A stretch of DNA of 64,000 nt from Ctenosaura bakeri. Lineage: Eukaryota > Chordata > Lepidosauria > Squamata > Iguanidae. The position numbers and the translations under genes were made by a program. The notes beneath the pieces are model-generated. The model ran no database searches and was not told the origin of the DNA. It worked only from the letters and a program-made list of their open reading frames with translations. Shown here piece after piece: positions 23,325-34,271 of the stretch. Positions within the stretch are counted from its first letter, which is position 1, and every line of letters begins with the position of its first letter. The stretch spans positions 806,001-870,000 of the forward strand of contig CAOLHI010000059.1 in NCBI GenBank assembly GCA_948474755.1, given 5' to 3'.

Positions 23325-23392
23325 ATGGGAGGGTCGCAGTCTCTGCAGCAGGCACAGACAAGTAGCCTGATCCGGGAACCATCAGAGGCAAT
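23325..23392 (+). CDS. TACC2: TACC2 alternative first coding exon (short isoform)
   Basis: ATG in strong context (A at -3, G at +4) opens MGGSQSLQQAQTSSLIREPS EA and leaves AT before a perfect donor GTAAGT at 23393. With G at 53359 this makes ATG, giving ...EPSEAM|SSDSEEAF. As I recall, the mammalian TACC2 short isoform begins MGGSQSLQ and reaches SSDSEEAF through EAM, so identity and start are well supported. The short protein lacks the giant N-terminal region but keeps the shared acidic region and, outside the window, the TACC coiled coil. Gly2 with Ser6 fits an N-myristoylation signal (not proven). Driven by its own promoter inside the long-isoform intron. Confidence 0.92.
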
Positions 23393-24265
23393 GTAAGTAC
23401 AGGATTGCTTTACTCCTTTTCCCCCTTGCGTACAGAGAGGATTGAAATAGCAACAAGGAAGCTGGAAGGTCCATTTAGAGAAGCTGATGTGTGTGACAGT
23501 CTTTGTGTATGATTCACTGTGGCCAGTTCAAGCCCTACTTAAGGTTTTATCAAACACACACTGATTTTTTTTTTAAGTATACTTCCATCGCATGTGGGAA
23601 TTTTCATTACAGAAGGCATCTTCATTCCTTTTGTATCATTCAGGGTAGTAGTTGTGTGTATCATTTGGTGGTGCATGCATGTGTGTTCTTTAACACATTC
23701 TATAGGCATAATCAGTCAAGACCATCACCATCTTCTATGAAAGATGCCTCTGATTCTGTTTAAAATGCACAGCATGTAAATTATTTCGCTGTTTTTCTAA
23801 GGCTTTCCTCCTGCTGCCTGTTTTTTGGTTTGCTCCCCCCATTTGTCTTGCTGTTCACAAGCCACTTCTCCATCAAGTGCTCTCATATAGATGATTTTTA
23901 AATAAATAAATAATAGCATTTCCAACCATCCTTTCAAGATGATATCTTATTCTGGCTCAATATAAACAACATGGACCATTTTGCTAATGACATTTAGATT
24001 ACTAGCTTCTTTGATTTTTTTTTAAAATGGCTTGTCATCCTTCCTCCAAAGTACGCTTGTATCTGTTCGTTCATTAGGCCAAGTCTCCTTCTTCCTGCAA
24101 ACTGCTGCCCAGATATACTAGCATATATATACTAGAACGTGATTTTTACCGAGGTTTCTTAGAATGGCCTTTTCTTCATGTTTCAGATAGGCCTGAGTTA
24201 CTTAGCATATACTGATGTAGCAATCATGATATATTGAAGAGGCATGGCTTGGAACTGCTTTGATT

Positions 24266-24298
<33 letters not shown>

Positions 24299-24313
24299 GA
24301 GAGAGAGAGAGAG
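24266..24313 (+). repeat. (TG)n-(GA)n compound microsatellite
   Basis: About 14 GT units, an AAA interruption, then about nine GA units. About 0.9 kb downstream of the alternative first exon. Confidence 0.95.
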
Positions 24314-26512
24314 TCTATCTCTTAAAGTCACCTCAGCCATGAGTTTTGAATGAATATGGAACTAGGAATCAAAGACAAATTTAATCTATTCCATTTTGAT
24401 TTTGATTGTCCTTTATGCATAAATTTTAAAAGCTGCTCATGGAAGTTATTTCTTTTTCATTGTGTATTCATTGGGAATCTGTTTAGACTTAAGAGTGAAT
24501 AGATAGTTACATCTTAACAGAAAAGCCATCATACAACCGATATATTGTTATCTGTTGAAGAAGTTCAGTTTCACTGGAAAGGTTGATTTTGTTGCCAAAA
24601 CAGTATTGAAAGGGGTAGTAGTGGTAAAAAAAAAGAAAAATCCATGTACAGTTTCTTTTATTTTACATAATTCAGCATGGTAAACATTACTTGATATTAA
24701 TTTGTAATAAAGTGATATTTTGTCATTTTTAACATGTCAGACTACTTTTTAAAAATCTTTTCATTGTTTCATTTCAAGCCATTGTTTAGGAGTGTAAGAA
24801 TTCTGAATCATGGTCAATTTTTTTGTCATCTTTATCCATAATTTTGGCTATTTTGGGAGGAAATACATATAAAAGTATTGATTGAAAGAAGCTTCTGGTA
24901 TAATTACATGCACATTAAAATCCCAATATTTAATCCCCTTTTAGAGTAGAAACCATGAATAAGGCCTTAAACACTAGCACAGCATGTGAACAGAAATTAT
25001 GCTTCCATTAATATTTGCATAGATGTTCAGAGGAGAATACTTTGCCCTATTACAATAAGCCCCAGGTTGGTTATATATTGCAAACAAAGACATGGGCCGA
25101 TGGCTGTTTACTATGACAACTATAGTCTGTGATTCTGTAGCAAGATTTGTAGTGCAAGAGCTGAAGGTTGTCAGTTCTAAACTTGGATGTGGTTGGTCCC
25201 TCTCCAAAAACAGGGACCTTTATTAGATACTTTTCAATGCATATTTCTGGTTCAACAAGAGTACAAGGTTTATTGAATTGTTTAGGCTAGCTTCCATTTT
25301 GGGAATACATATTTTACTCAGGGATGCTGTCTTTCCAAATGCTTTTTCATGTCTCCAGTTGAATGGAGTGTTTTATTTTGGTATTTTAGATAAATAACAA
25401 TGTAAAAATTGCCTTAGGAAGCTTGTTTTTTTTTTAAAGGATACAGAATTACACGTGCTTCAGTCAAGCTGCTCTATTCATTTTCAATAGGATAAAAAGA
25501 GAATTAGTTCTTTCAGAGAGTATGTAGGGGGCTGGAATTGTCAATATTTATTAGCGATATAAATACATTAGAGAACTGTTTTTCCTGAGATTCAATGGAG
25601 CATATCCCATTATCTCATGTATGTGTTGTAGGATTCTCTTCCTTTACATCATTTTGCTGATGTGAAGCAAGTGGGAGCACATGTCCACCTTCCTGAGGCT
25701 TCTCTAAAGGCCATTCAGGAGCACACATGCTTAAGGTTCCTAACTGAGGTGAAATAAGATAAATTTTCCAACTTTACCCTAATCTTTGATTGGTTGTATA
25801 AAGTGGGGAAAGGTTAATGTTCCTCCTTAAGGTCTTTAACATTATACTGGACTACTGCTTCCCTTATCATTAGGTCACCTTGCACAATAAGGGCTGTATC
25901 ATTGATTTTACAGTCTGCAAATTCCTGAAGCACATGGTGGCTTAGAGAGAAATGAGGAGCACTGTCATCTAGGAAATTCTCTACTCTGAGTTTCATTGAA
26001 ATGAATTGGAGCTGTGTCAGAAAAGTTCCCAGAAGTTTGTGCCTCAAACAAAGGAGATTTTTGAGTGTATGAATATATGAGTATAACATGTTTGCAATAT
26101 ATGACTATAACTTGTAGCTGCTTTTTTTTTTAAAGGAGGGAGACATGGTAATAGGACTTGTGTAGACACAGTTTTGGCTTTCCTACATATATATAGGCCT
26201 TCCCTATTTATACATAGATATTTTCCTCTCACAGAAAACAAGAGAATACCTCTTAATGCTGTGTAATTGCCATTGTTTCTTTAGCATTGCACATAAAATA
26301 AATAAATAACTTTACCCTATCATAATGGCCCCTTGCTCATGATTACTCTAGAGGAGAGCTTAATTCAGTCTTTTATAGGTTCACACAATAGTGAATTACT
26401 TGTATCGATCTTTTAAGATAGTATTGTAGCTGCTGTGAGGCAAGCTGTTTTCTCTCAAGGAAGCAAGGCATGGTGCAGAAATTTTAATAAACAAATTAAG
26501 TCTGCTTTAATT

Positions 26513-26854
26513 TACAGGCTTCCTCCACCTACCTGACAAGTTAGGTACTGGAGGACTGTCAGAAAACGGAGTTGATTGAAAAGCGGATCCCATGTACTAT
26601 ACTGTAGGAAGCACGTAGGACTTACAGAGGGTCATTTGGGGCTGACTGCACACACATTGCTTGCAAAGTCAGTTGGCTTGGCACCTTCCCCACTCCAGTT
26701 TACTTTCCAAGCAGTGCACACACATGTTTGAGTGGTCCCAAGTGAGCCTCCATAGGTAAGATGAACTGATGAAAGAGCAGAACACCTGTGGAATTAATGG
26801 AACATATCCTTAATTTAGAAGCATCAGAAGAGCGAATCATCAGATAACAGTGTA
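26513..26854 (+). mobile_element. TA-flanked MITE family 'B', copy 1
   Basis: 342 bases starting TACAGGCTTCCTCCACCTAC and ending CAGATAACAGTGTA. The whole length is homologous to 29388-29734 in the same orientation: GGACTGTCAGAAAACGGAGT, GCCTCCATAGGTAAGATGAA, CTGATGAAAGAGCAGAACAC, CTGTGGAATTAATGGAACAT. Ends are weakly inverted (TTATCTGA type). Non-coding. Probably a Tc1/mariner non-autonomous element. Confidence 0.7.
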
Positions 26855-26916
26855 TCAAAAGGTAGGGCTCCCTCTACCAAAATAAACAAGATGGTGGCAA
26901 AGTATGCTTGATAGCT

Positions 26917-27149
26917 CGTTGTTGTTGTTGTTGTTGTTGTTGTTGTGAGCCTTCAGGTCATTTCCGACTTATGGTGACCCTAAGATGAAGCTATCATGGG
27001 ATGTTCTTGGCAAGATTTGTTAAAAGATGGTTTGCTTTTGCCTTCCTCTGAGGCCCACCCAGTGGGTTTCTCCAACTGAGTGGAGATTTGAACTGTGGTC
27101 TCCAGAATCATAACTCAGTGCTCAAACCACTACACCACACTGGCTCTCA
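26917..27149 (-). mobile_element. tRNA-derived squamate SINE, near full length, with (GTT)n tail
   Basis: Starts with about nine GTT units (the 3' tail AAC repeats of the SINE on the minus strand), then GAGCCTTCAGGTCATTTCCG, ACTTATGGTGACCCTAAGAT, and ends ACCACTACACCACACTGGCT CTC, the tRNA-like 5' head. One of the best-preserved copies in the window. Confidence 0.9.
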
Positions 27150-27805
27150 GCCTCTTCTTACTGCATGGAAAATTTATGTTACATGTTAGCACCTCTTATT
27201 TGTGACTGAAGTGTTAGATTAGGTTTGGATAAAGCATGCCCTCCTTGCCCAGTTCCTTATTTCTGTGTAATCTTTGAGGTGATGTGGTGACACCTCCTCT
27301 GCCCCTCACTGCTGAAAGGATCCTTAGGAGGAGAGGATTTGAGAGATGAAGAAATGCTCACATGCATCCTCATAGGTCAATTTCCTTTCTTCTAATCACT
27401 TTTTATTAAGGAAGGAGTAATCCCATTTAGCTGTGGAAATAATAATATTAGGGGGAAACAATGACTAGACAGTTCCTGAGTTGTTCTGCTCAGTAACTTG
27501 TCTTGCTTACATGTATAACCTGCATGACCATTTCTTGGACCAGAGAGAAGCAGAGTGGGGAATCTTGGCCTTCAAAACAAACTCATTCCTGTCCCACCTT
27601 TTTTCCTGTTTTAAGCTTCCAGCATGGGCAGACCCTGCTATACAAACCATGGTTCTTCTTCCCAGTACTCGACATGTTTCACATGCATTCTCACTAATAC
27701 TAACAGTTCTGTGAACAATAATTAAACAGTGTTGGGCATCATCAGCCTCATTTTACAGCTAGGAGTCTGGGATGGAACAGATAATAAGGAAGCTAGACTA
27801 TTCTT

Positions 27806-27893
27806 CTGCAACCAGTTGCCCTCCAGATGTTCTATACTACAGTCTCCATCAGAAGTCCAAAACATCTGGAGAGTCCTATGTTGGGGAAGGCTG
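27806..27893. mobile_element. Palindromic MITE, short
   Basis: GTTGCCCTCCAGATGTTCTA and CCAAAACATCTGGAGAGTCC are inverted copies around CTACAGTCTCCATCAGAAGT. Same family as 5770-5865. Confidence 0.65.
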
Positions 27894-28325
27894 GGCTATA
27901 GAGCAAATTCACAGATGGTTTAGATCAGGTTACTATCTCGTACTCTGAAATTTGTTTAACATCTTCAGTTAATATTGCAGCGGTCAGTGGAATGGTGAAC
28001 CAGATTGTCATAGGTTTCAAAGAGTGTTTAAGTAAGTAAGTTCCCATTCTTTTTCTGTATCTGGTATAATGATGTGATTTTTACAGAGAGGTCCAGTTCT
28101 GCTTGTGTAGTATAACTGTAATGGTTTATGTCTTATGTTAATGAAGTCACTGTGAGCCATAGAATTCAAGTACATTTTGGCTAGACTTCAGGTATCAAAA
28201 TTAGAAACTATTTGTGAGGAAACTACATTTTCACTATACATTATTTTATTTTATTTTGATATTTTGAAGTTTGTAGAAGTTGTCCAACAGGTGTTGATTC
28301 TACAAAGAAGGATCCCCCCCCATAG

Positions 28326-28451
28326 CAGGAGTGGTGAACGTTTGGGTCTCTCACAGTTGGTGGTTTGGACTACAACTCCCAGACTTGACAATACTAGCCA
28401 AAGCTTCTAGGAGCCTAAAACATCTGTAGCGCCAAAGACTCACTATCCCTA
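28326..28451. mobile_element. Palindromic MITE
   Basis: Left GGAGTGGTGAACGTTTGGGT, centre GACTACAACTCCCAGACTTG, right AAACATCTGTAGCGCCAAAG ACTCACTATCCCTAG. Ends are inverted copies of each other with mismatches. Similar to the element split by a SINE at 44632-45117. Confidence 0.6.
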
Positions 28452-29387
28452 GTCCACAGAATTATGTTATAATATTTTAGAATATAATATGAAGGACCTC
28501 CTTGCAACCATTACAGTAAGGCACATTTTTTCCATTTTTAAGCTTCTCTATGGTTAAAAAAATCAATAATGAATTCTAAAATTGGAAATATTCCCTACTG
28601 TGGGAGCTTTAAGCTTCTGTAACAGCATGACAAGACTCGTAGCAGTAAATACAATGAGGTTTAGTTTGAAATTCAAAAGTAGTTAGCTTCAAAGAAAACC
28701 CTTGCTTGTGGGCTTTCATCTGCTCCAGTAAAAACAGCAGCTATTATGGAGCTTGCTAATTATTTTGTTACACCAGACCTAGTCAAGAGGCATTGGTAAA
28801 TAAATTGGAAAGTGTTTCTATGCAGGAAACAACCTGCAAATGTTGCTTCTTATATTCTATGAAGCATTAAGTATATCACTTGTGAATTGTGATTATGTTT
28901 TCCATGATCATGAGAGATGCAAAAGGTTGGATTTGTATGACTTTTTAAAGCAAAACTTGACATTTCCACAGATGAAAAATGTGCGGTGTAACCAGACCTT
29001 ATGAATGGCTTTTGTTGGGCATGGTTATGCACTGTATTTTCCACAGAAATATATAAGATCCTGAAAATGCCACTTTGAAATTACTCTTCTTTGAACTCTT
29101 GAGATATAAACGATCTATAAATTTTTCATAAAAAACAAGTAGGAAACTCAGATCTTCACTTCCATCTGCTGCAGAAGCAGCAGTCCTCTCTGTGGGAATG
29201 AAACCCCTGCCTCAGCTCTGCAGTGTGCTTTTTCATTTCTGATAGCAGGAGTGATGTTTCCTGCCCTGTCCTTCCCCATGCTCACTACTGATATCTAACT
29301 AGTGCAGTTGGGGGTAGAATACCAGATGTTCATAATAGTATCACCTCCTGCTCTAGAACAACTTCATTCCATTCTTCCACCTTTTAA

Positions 29388-29734
29388 TACAAGCTTCCCC
29401 CAATTATCTGACAGATTAGGGACCAGAAAATGTCAGAAAATGGAATTGTTTGAAAAGCAGAACCCACGTACTGTGCCGTAGGGAGTGTGAAGGACTTATG
29501 GAGGCTCACTTGGGATCGATTGTGTACTCACTGTTTGTAAAATCTCTCAGCCAGCTTGGCACCCTTTTCCTCCTCTCAGCTCACCTTGCAAGCTGCATAT
29601 GAATGCGAGTGGTTCCAAGCAAGCCTCCATAGGCAAGAAGAACTGATGAAAGAGCAGAATCCCTGTGGAATTAATGGTACTTGTCCTTAATTCAGAAGTA
29701 TCTAGAGAATGAATTCTTAGATAATGTGTGGGGA
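29388..29734 (+). mobile_element. TA-flanked MITE family 'B', copy 2
   Basis: TACAAGCTTCCCCCAATTAT CTGACAG at the left; TTAGATAATGTGTGGGG at the right (inverted match of about ten bases). Internal blocks AAGCCTCCATAGGCAAGAAG, AACTGATGAAAGAGCAGAAT and CTGTGGAATTAATGG match the copy at 26513. Ends are better preserved here than in copy 1. Confidence 0.7.
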
Positions 29735-31769
29735 TTTCATGTATGTGACAAATATGAGGTTAATTTGATACTACCACACACTTGTTGAAAGAATGTATTA
29801 GCTTGGCGTTCCATTCATAGTGATATATTTGCACAAGGAGGTCTCTGACCAAAATCAAGGTGTCTCTTTGCATGTAAAAAATTGTAAAAATCATTGTGGA
29901 ATGTCCTCATCTGTGTTGTACAAATGCTTGGGCAGCAGGGAAGCCTCTCCACAATGACATTATGGGGTGTGGCCAAAGCGTGCCTCAGCAATGGACAGGC
30001 AGGTGTAGCATCTTTCATATGTTCTTTAAATCAGTGTGGGGAAAGTCCAGCTTATGGATCACAAGCGGCCTGTGAAGCCCAGTTTTGCAGCCCTCTAGGA
30101 CTTCTGACACTTCACTGAAACCTCTGAAATGCCATTTTGTTTCTTTAATTTTTAAAAATGATTTTGAGGGGATTTCTTTGATGAAAACCACAAAAAATGT
30201 ATGGGAACCACTCAGAGATGATGTAGCTTAGCTCTTCACTGAATATTCATCTCCAAAAGTCCTGTATTTTTGGACAAAAACAGGCCAACCATATTGATTG
30301 GAAGTGATGTAGTATGACCTCTGGTATGCCACAACATTCTACTGTGGTCTGTGGGGAGCACTCAGTTGGCCCTGTTGTATGGCATTGTCTGCTTCTGCTT
30401 TAAATCTATGAAGAGGGTGAGCGTCCGAAGTTAAGAAAACAAGAGGGAGACTGTGGAAGAGTTTTAAGAGGCAACGCTAACATTCTGAATGAGAGTTGAT
30501 AATACCTGTTTCACATATATGGACGTCAACTTGTCTCAGGAGTTATTTATCACAATACTAATAATAAACAGTGGGTACTTTCAGTACTGCTTCTGGGTTT
30601 CTTTATGGGTCATTCTGAATCAGGAAACACACATTTGCTGCCCTGAGAGAAAAGACATTATTCCATGAACTGTAGCTAATGTGTAAGTAGCAGTTAAATG
30701 CTGAGTCAGACAAATGAACCAACCAAATGTTCCTGAGAAATTCACAAGGAGGACGAACTTACGGAACTCATCTGCTGTTTATCTTGTACATCTGGTGATC
30801 ATCTGCTGACCAGGACACCTCTGGTGAAGTCATCACATCAAAATGGATACTCGGCAGATAACTCTCTCTAAAAAAGTGAGGACCACAGTTTTCCCCCTTA
30901 AATTGATCTGAAGAGAATCTGTTACCAGTTGGACTCCTATAGCTCTTTTCCCAATTTGTACTATATATCATACTATATATCATATCATATATATTTAGCC
31001 AGCATGACCATGTGTATACAGTGAAAAGGAGGCTGAGCAATTTGAAGAACAGCAGGATGTGAACATTGTGTTCTTTGTGCAACAGACAGGTGTTCCACTT
31101 GGTTCAGCCTTTTGGCATAGAATGTGTGAGGATAGTTGCTAGGCTAAGGTAAAATGAATCAGAGTTGTCAGTGGAAGATACGGCTTTAAAAAAGAAATAT
31201 AAAATAGGTGATTTATTCTACTGGTCTCTATTATGAAGGGTTTGAACTTAGCTTCAGCATTCTCATCTTTTGGAAACAGTCTGGGACTCAGAAAGCCCAT
31301 CTGGCAAGTCAAGTTAGAACTCAAAATAACAAGGCATATACTAAAGAGATGCTTGGCTCATTATTGCAATTATTTTAATAGAATACTGCTGTGAACAAAT
31401 TGCCCTTGAATGTAATTTTTGCAAAGATATGGATAACAAGCAGTTAAAATAGTTTTAAGTATCCTCCTGATGATTTTTTTTCCCCTTTAAACACTGGTGC
31501 ATATTCTAAATATAGCTTGGTTATTTCCTCCCATCTCTTAAGAGACTTCTGCAGATGTGTTGCATATTTTAGAGAGAGATAGTTATTTAGCAGTCCATTG
31601 TTGCAGTTTTTGTCACTCTGCCATCAAGATGAATGTCTGTTGATTAAATTATCTGTGTCTTTTTATGACACAAGCACATCCAAGGCAATGGAAAAAACCA
31701 CAAGTTCTGCACTGTAGTCTGGTTAGTTTTTTTCCAGCTGTAGGTCTTCAGTCTATACTGAATATACAG

Positions 31770-32428
31770 TACAGTCAGCCCTTCACATTCGTGGGGATAG
31801 GTGCAGAGAACCCTCACAAAAGTGAAATAACCACAAATAACACCACCCCTGTTGAGCACTCCTCCTTCCCTGCACTCTGCCCTATCACCATCTCCCCTTC
31901 CACTGCCACTGGGGTTATTGTTCCTGGAGCTGTGGGCAGGGAGATGGCAACAAGGAGGAAAAATCTTTTCCTCCCCGCTGCCATCTCCCCCCCACTGCTG
32001 GGGTGATCACACCAGAGCTGCAGGTGGAGAGATGGCAATGAAGAGGAAAGATCTTTTCCTTCCTGCCACCATCTCCTCCACCCACTGTTGGGGCAATCGT
32101 GCTGGAGCTGCGGGTAGGGAGATGGCAATAGGGAGGGAAGATATTTTCCTCTCCATCACCATCTCTCTCCCCCGCTGGGGCAATTGCAACTGCAGTGGGA
32201 GGTGGGAGGTGGCAACTGGGAGGAAAAGATCTGTCCTCTCCATCCTCCTACTCCCTAACCCCCCTGCTGGGACAATCGCACCTGCAGTGATGGGCAGAGA
32301 TCGCAAGGGGGCCCTCACTCTCCTGCATCCCTCCACTAGGGAATGGGAGGGAGAGAATGGGGGGAGGCAAGCACTGCAAATAATCAGACCACTAAAGTCA
32401 AACCCACAAATGTGGAGGGAGAACTGTA
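31770..32428 (+). mobile_element. Mariner/Tigger-like MITE with internal tandem hairpins
   Basis: Left end TACAGTCAGCCCTTCACATT CGTGGG and right end CCCACAAATGTGGAGGGAGA ACTGTA are inverted repeats with few mismatches, with TA at both borders as expected for Tc1/mariner. The inside is taken over by about five tandem units of 87-91 bases. The 201-codon + frame and the 154-codon antisense frame here are by-products of that array. Sister elements at 49676 and 54193 share the ends but not the array. Confidence 0.8.
31888..32330 (+). repeat. Minisatellite of about 89-bp units, each self-complementary
   Basis: The anchor AGATGGCAA (or a variant) occurs at 31942, 32030, 32120, 32207 and 32298, spacing 88, 90, 87 and 91. 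Within one unit GGGAGATGGCA pairs with TGCCATCTCCC and GAGGAAAA with TTTTCCTC, so each unit can fold as a hairpin of roughly 50 bases. Confidence 0.85.
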
Positions 32429-32740
32429 TTGTAAAGAAACTTGATATGGGACTGTAAATCGTGATTGGCATTTACTATATTTAAGTATTACCTCTGCACC
32501 AACAAAGCCATGACTAAGGTAGTTCCACTTTCAAGATACAAGTGAATCTTCCTAGTCTCTCCTTATAACTTGCACACGTGTGTGCTCATAGACACATCCA
32601 TGTGTATACATGTATATTTTAGGCATGTACAATATACATGGAATAGGGCTGTGAATTTGGGATCATATCCAGTATTAAGCAATATATATCTGTTTTTATT
32701 TGCTGTACATTCCCTGAGAGCTGTTGAGCTGAAGTGGCAA

Positions 32741-32806
32741 TAACACACACACACACACACACGGACATACAGACACATAAACAGAGACAGACACACACAC
32801 ACACAT
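32741..32806 (+). repeat. (CA)n microsatellite, interrupted
   Basis: Two CA runs separated by GGACATACAGACACATAAAC and AGAGACAG. Gives false Cys-Val frames on the minus strand. Confidence 0.9.
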
Positions 32807-33034
32807 AATTCTGTCATTTGGTTTAACCATTTTGTTCTACGTCAATGTGATATCAGCACGAGACATTGTGCACAGAGAAGCTCTAAGAAATCATTTCAGA
32901 GTAGAATTTTTTTGTTGAATATAAAATATAAAGCAAAAAAGACTTTTTTAAAAAGGAAATGTATATTTGCTTGTTGTACCTCTTACAAATATAGGAAATC
33001 TGAAAAAAAAAACACTCCGAGCAGATGGACTTTC

Positions 33035-33390
33035 AAGTTGCCTGGCCCTCAGTCATTTTAGGGCTTTATAGGTTATAACCAGCACTTTGAATTTTTCATG
33101 GAAACAGACCTGTAGTTACTGTAGCTGTGATAGAGCATGCACAATTATTTTTAGACATTATTTTTAGTTGTCATGTTGGCTGGCGGATTCTGGGACTTGT
33201 AGTTCAACAGGTATTTTTCCCATTGCTGAGCAGTGGTAGTAAGGTTGGAATCTCAGTCATGGAATTCCATAACTGTTCCTGCTTAAGACTTTGACTGTGG
33301 CGTTGTGAATCAGCTGAACTTTTCAAAAGTGTTTAAAGGCAGTCCCATTTAGAGTATATTGCAGTCTGAGATCTCTCCCCTACCCAGCCT
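33035..33390 (-). mobile_element. L2-like LINE fragments, interrupted
   Basis: On the minus strand 33375-33330 reads like the L2 RT segment 'DYCN-L-GLPL', and 33135-33035 like 'FKVLV-TYKAL'. Their order fits one degraded L2. Between them GGCTGGCGGATTCTGGGACT and TGTAGTTCAACAGG (33180-33215) is a piece of the palindromic MITE family. Several stops and shifts. Confidence 0.6.
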
Positions 33391-33429
33391 CCAAGGGCAG
33401 AAGTGGACCTAGCAGGGATGAAAAATCAC

Positions 33430-33838
33430 CTAAGAACATTTGCATGGGTTTACATCTCCCTTTATCCTTCCATGATTTCTGCTGTGCCCCTGAAAAAGTA
33501 GTGCTGAGACCGTGTATTTGTGAAGATAATATCTGGTTCCACCTGTTATGTCTTTAAGAACATTTTCCTCATTGATTGCTGGCATGAGAGAGAGTCCCAG
33601 GGTGTGGATGTTAGGTGTGGTCCTTCCTATTAAGAATTTAATGAAAGGCAGAATTTGTCCAGGTGCATCAGGTGCGGTGAGAGCCAAAGATACTTCTGGA
33701 GTCATTCTGCTTTCATCACATGCAAAACCTAAACATGCAGGGGCTCTTTCCATACCTGGACCAAACACTCCAAATCCTTCTTGGTCTCAGGATGATCAAG
33801 CACTAGCTTTGGAATGGAAATTTGATCTTGCAATGTGA
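33430..33838 (-). other. Unassigned block open on both strands
   Basis: Minus frame 33768-33430 (112 codons; internal Met at MERAPACLGFACDESR) and plus frame 33548-33838 (96 codons) overlap. The minus frame reads plausibly (LALTAPDAPGQILPFIKFLI, GLSLMPAINEENVLKDITGG) and begins after a TGA with no start of its own other than GTG or the internal ATG. I do not recognise it. It adjoins L2 fragments, so it may be part of a degraded LINE, or a fragment of a retrogene. No splice sites link it to TACC2. Confidence 0.25.
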
Positions 33839-34039
33839 CATATGAAGAAGGGAAAGTCTTTTAAACATATTTCTTTCTGAAGTCCATTGTGCTGAATTAT
33901 TCGCCACTCTCACTGCTAACATATACCCTTGAGTTTATTGGTTTCAGTCTTCTCATCAGAGGCTAGATACAGCAGCTTCAGGCTCATTCCAGTGTATGCA
34001 TTCTATTTTTCTCTAGGAAGCTATAATATTAAATATAGT

Positions 34040-34271
34040 GTGTATGTGTGTGTGCCTTCAAGTCATCTGTGACTTAGAGTGATTCCATGGATTTCATAGG
34101 GTTTTCTTAGGCAAGGAATACTCAGAGGTGGGTTTCTCAGCTCCTTCCTCTAAAGTAAAGCCTACAGCACCTGGTATTCATTGGAGGTCTCCCATCCAAG
34201 TACTATCCAGGGCTGACCCTGCTTAGCTTCCAAGAGCGGATGGAGTCAGGTGCCTTTAGGGTATTTAGGTC
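34040..34271 (-). mobile_element. 5S-rRNA-derived SINE, best copy
   Basis: TGTGCCTTCAAGTCATCTGT, AGGGTTTTCTTAGGCAAGGA, GCCTACAGCACCTGGTATTC, then GTCTCCCATCCAAGTACTAT, GGGCTGACCCTGCTTAGCTT and CCAAGAGCGGATGGAG. The last three are close to the reverse complement of vertebrate 5S rRNA, including its internal promoter region. The minus strand is the sense strand. Confidence 0.88.

Noticed and set aside
31852..32457. 201-codon + frame and 154-codon antisense frame
   Set aside because: They run through the tandem 89-bp units of a MITE. Open frames on both strands follow from the repeat, not from a gene.
3142..34271. 5S rRNA gene candidates on the minus strand at 3.2, 14.1 and 34.2 kb
   Set aside because: The 5S-like part is fused to a shared SINE tail and is mutated in each copy, so they are retroposons, not rRNA genes.
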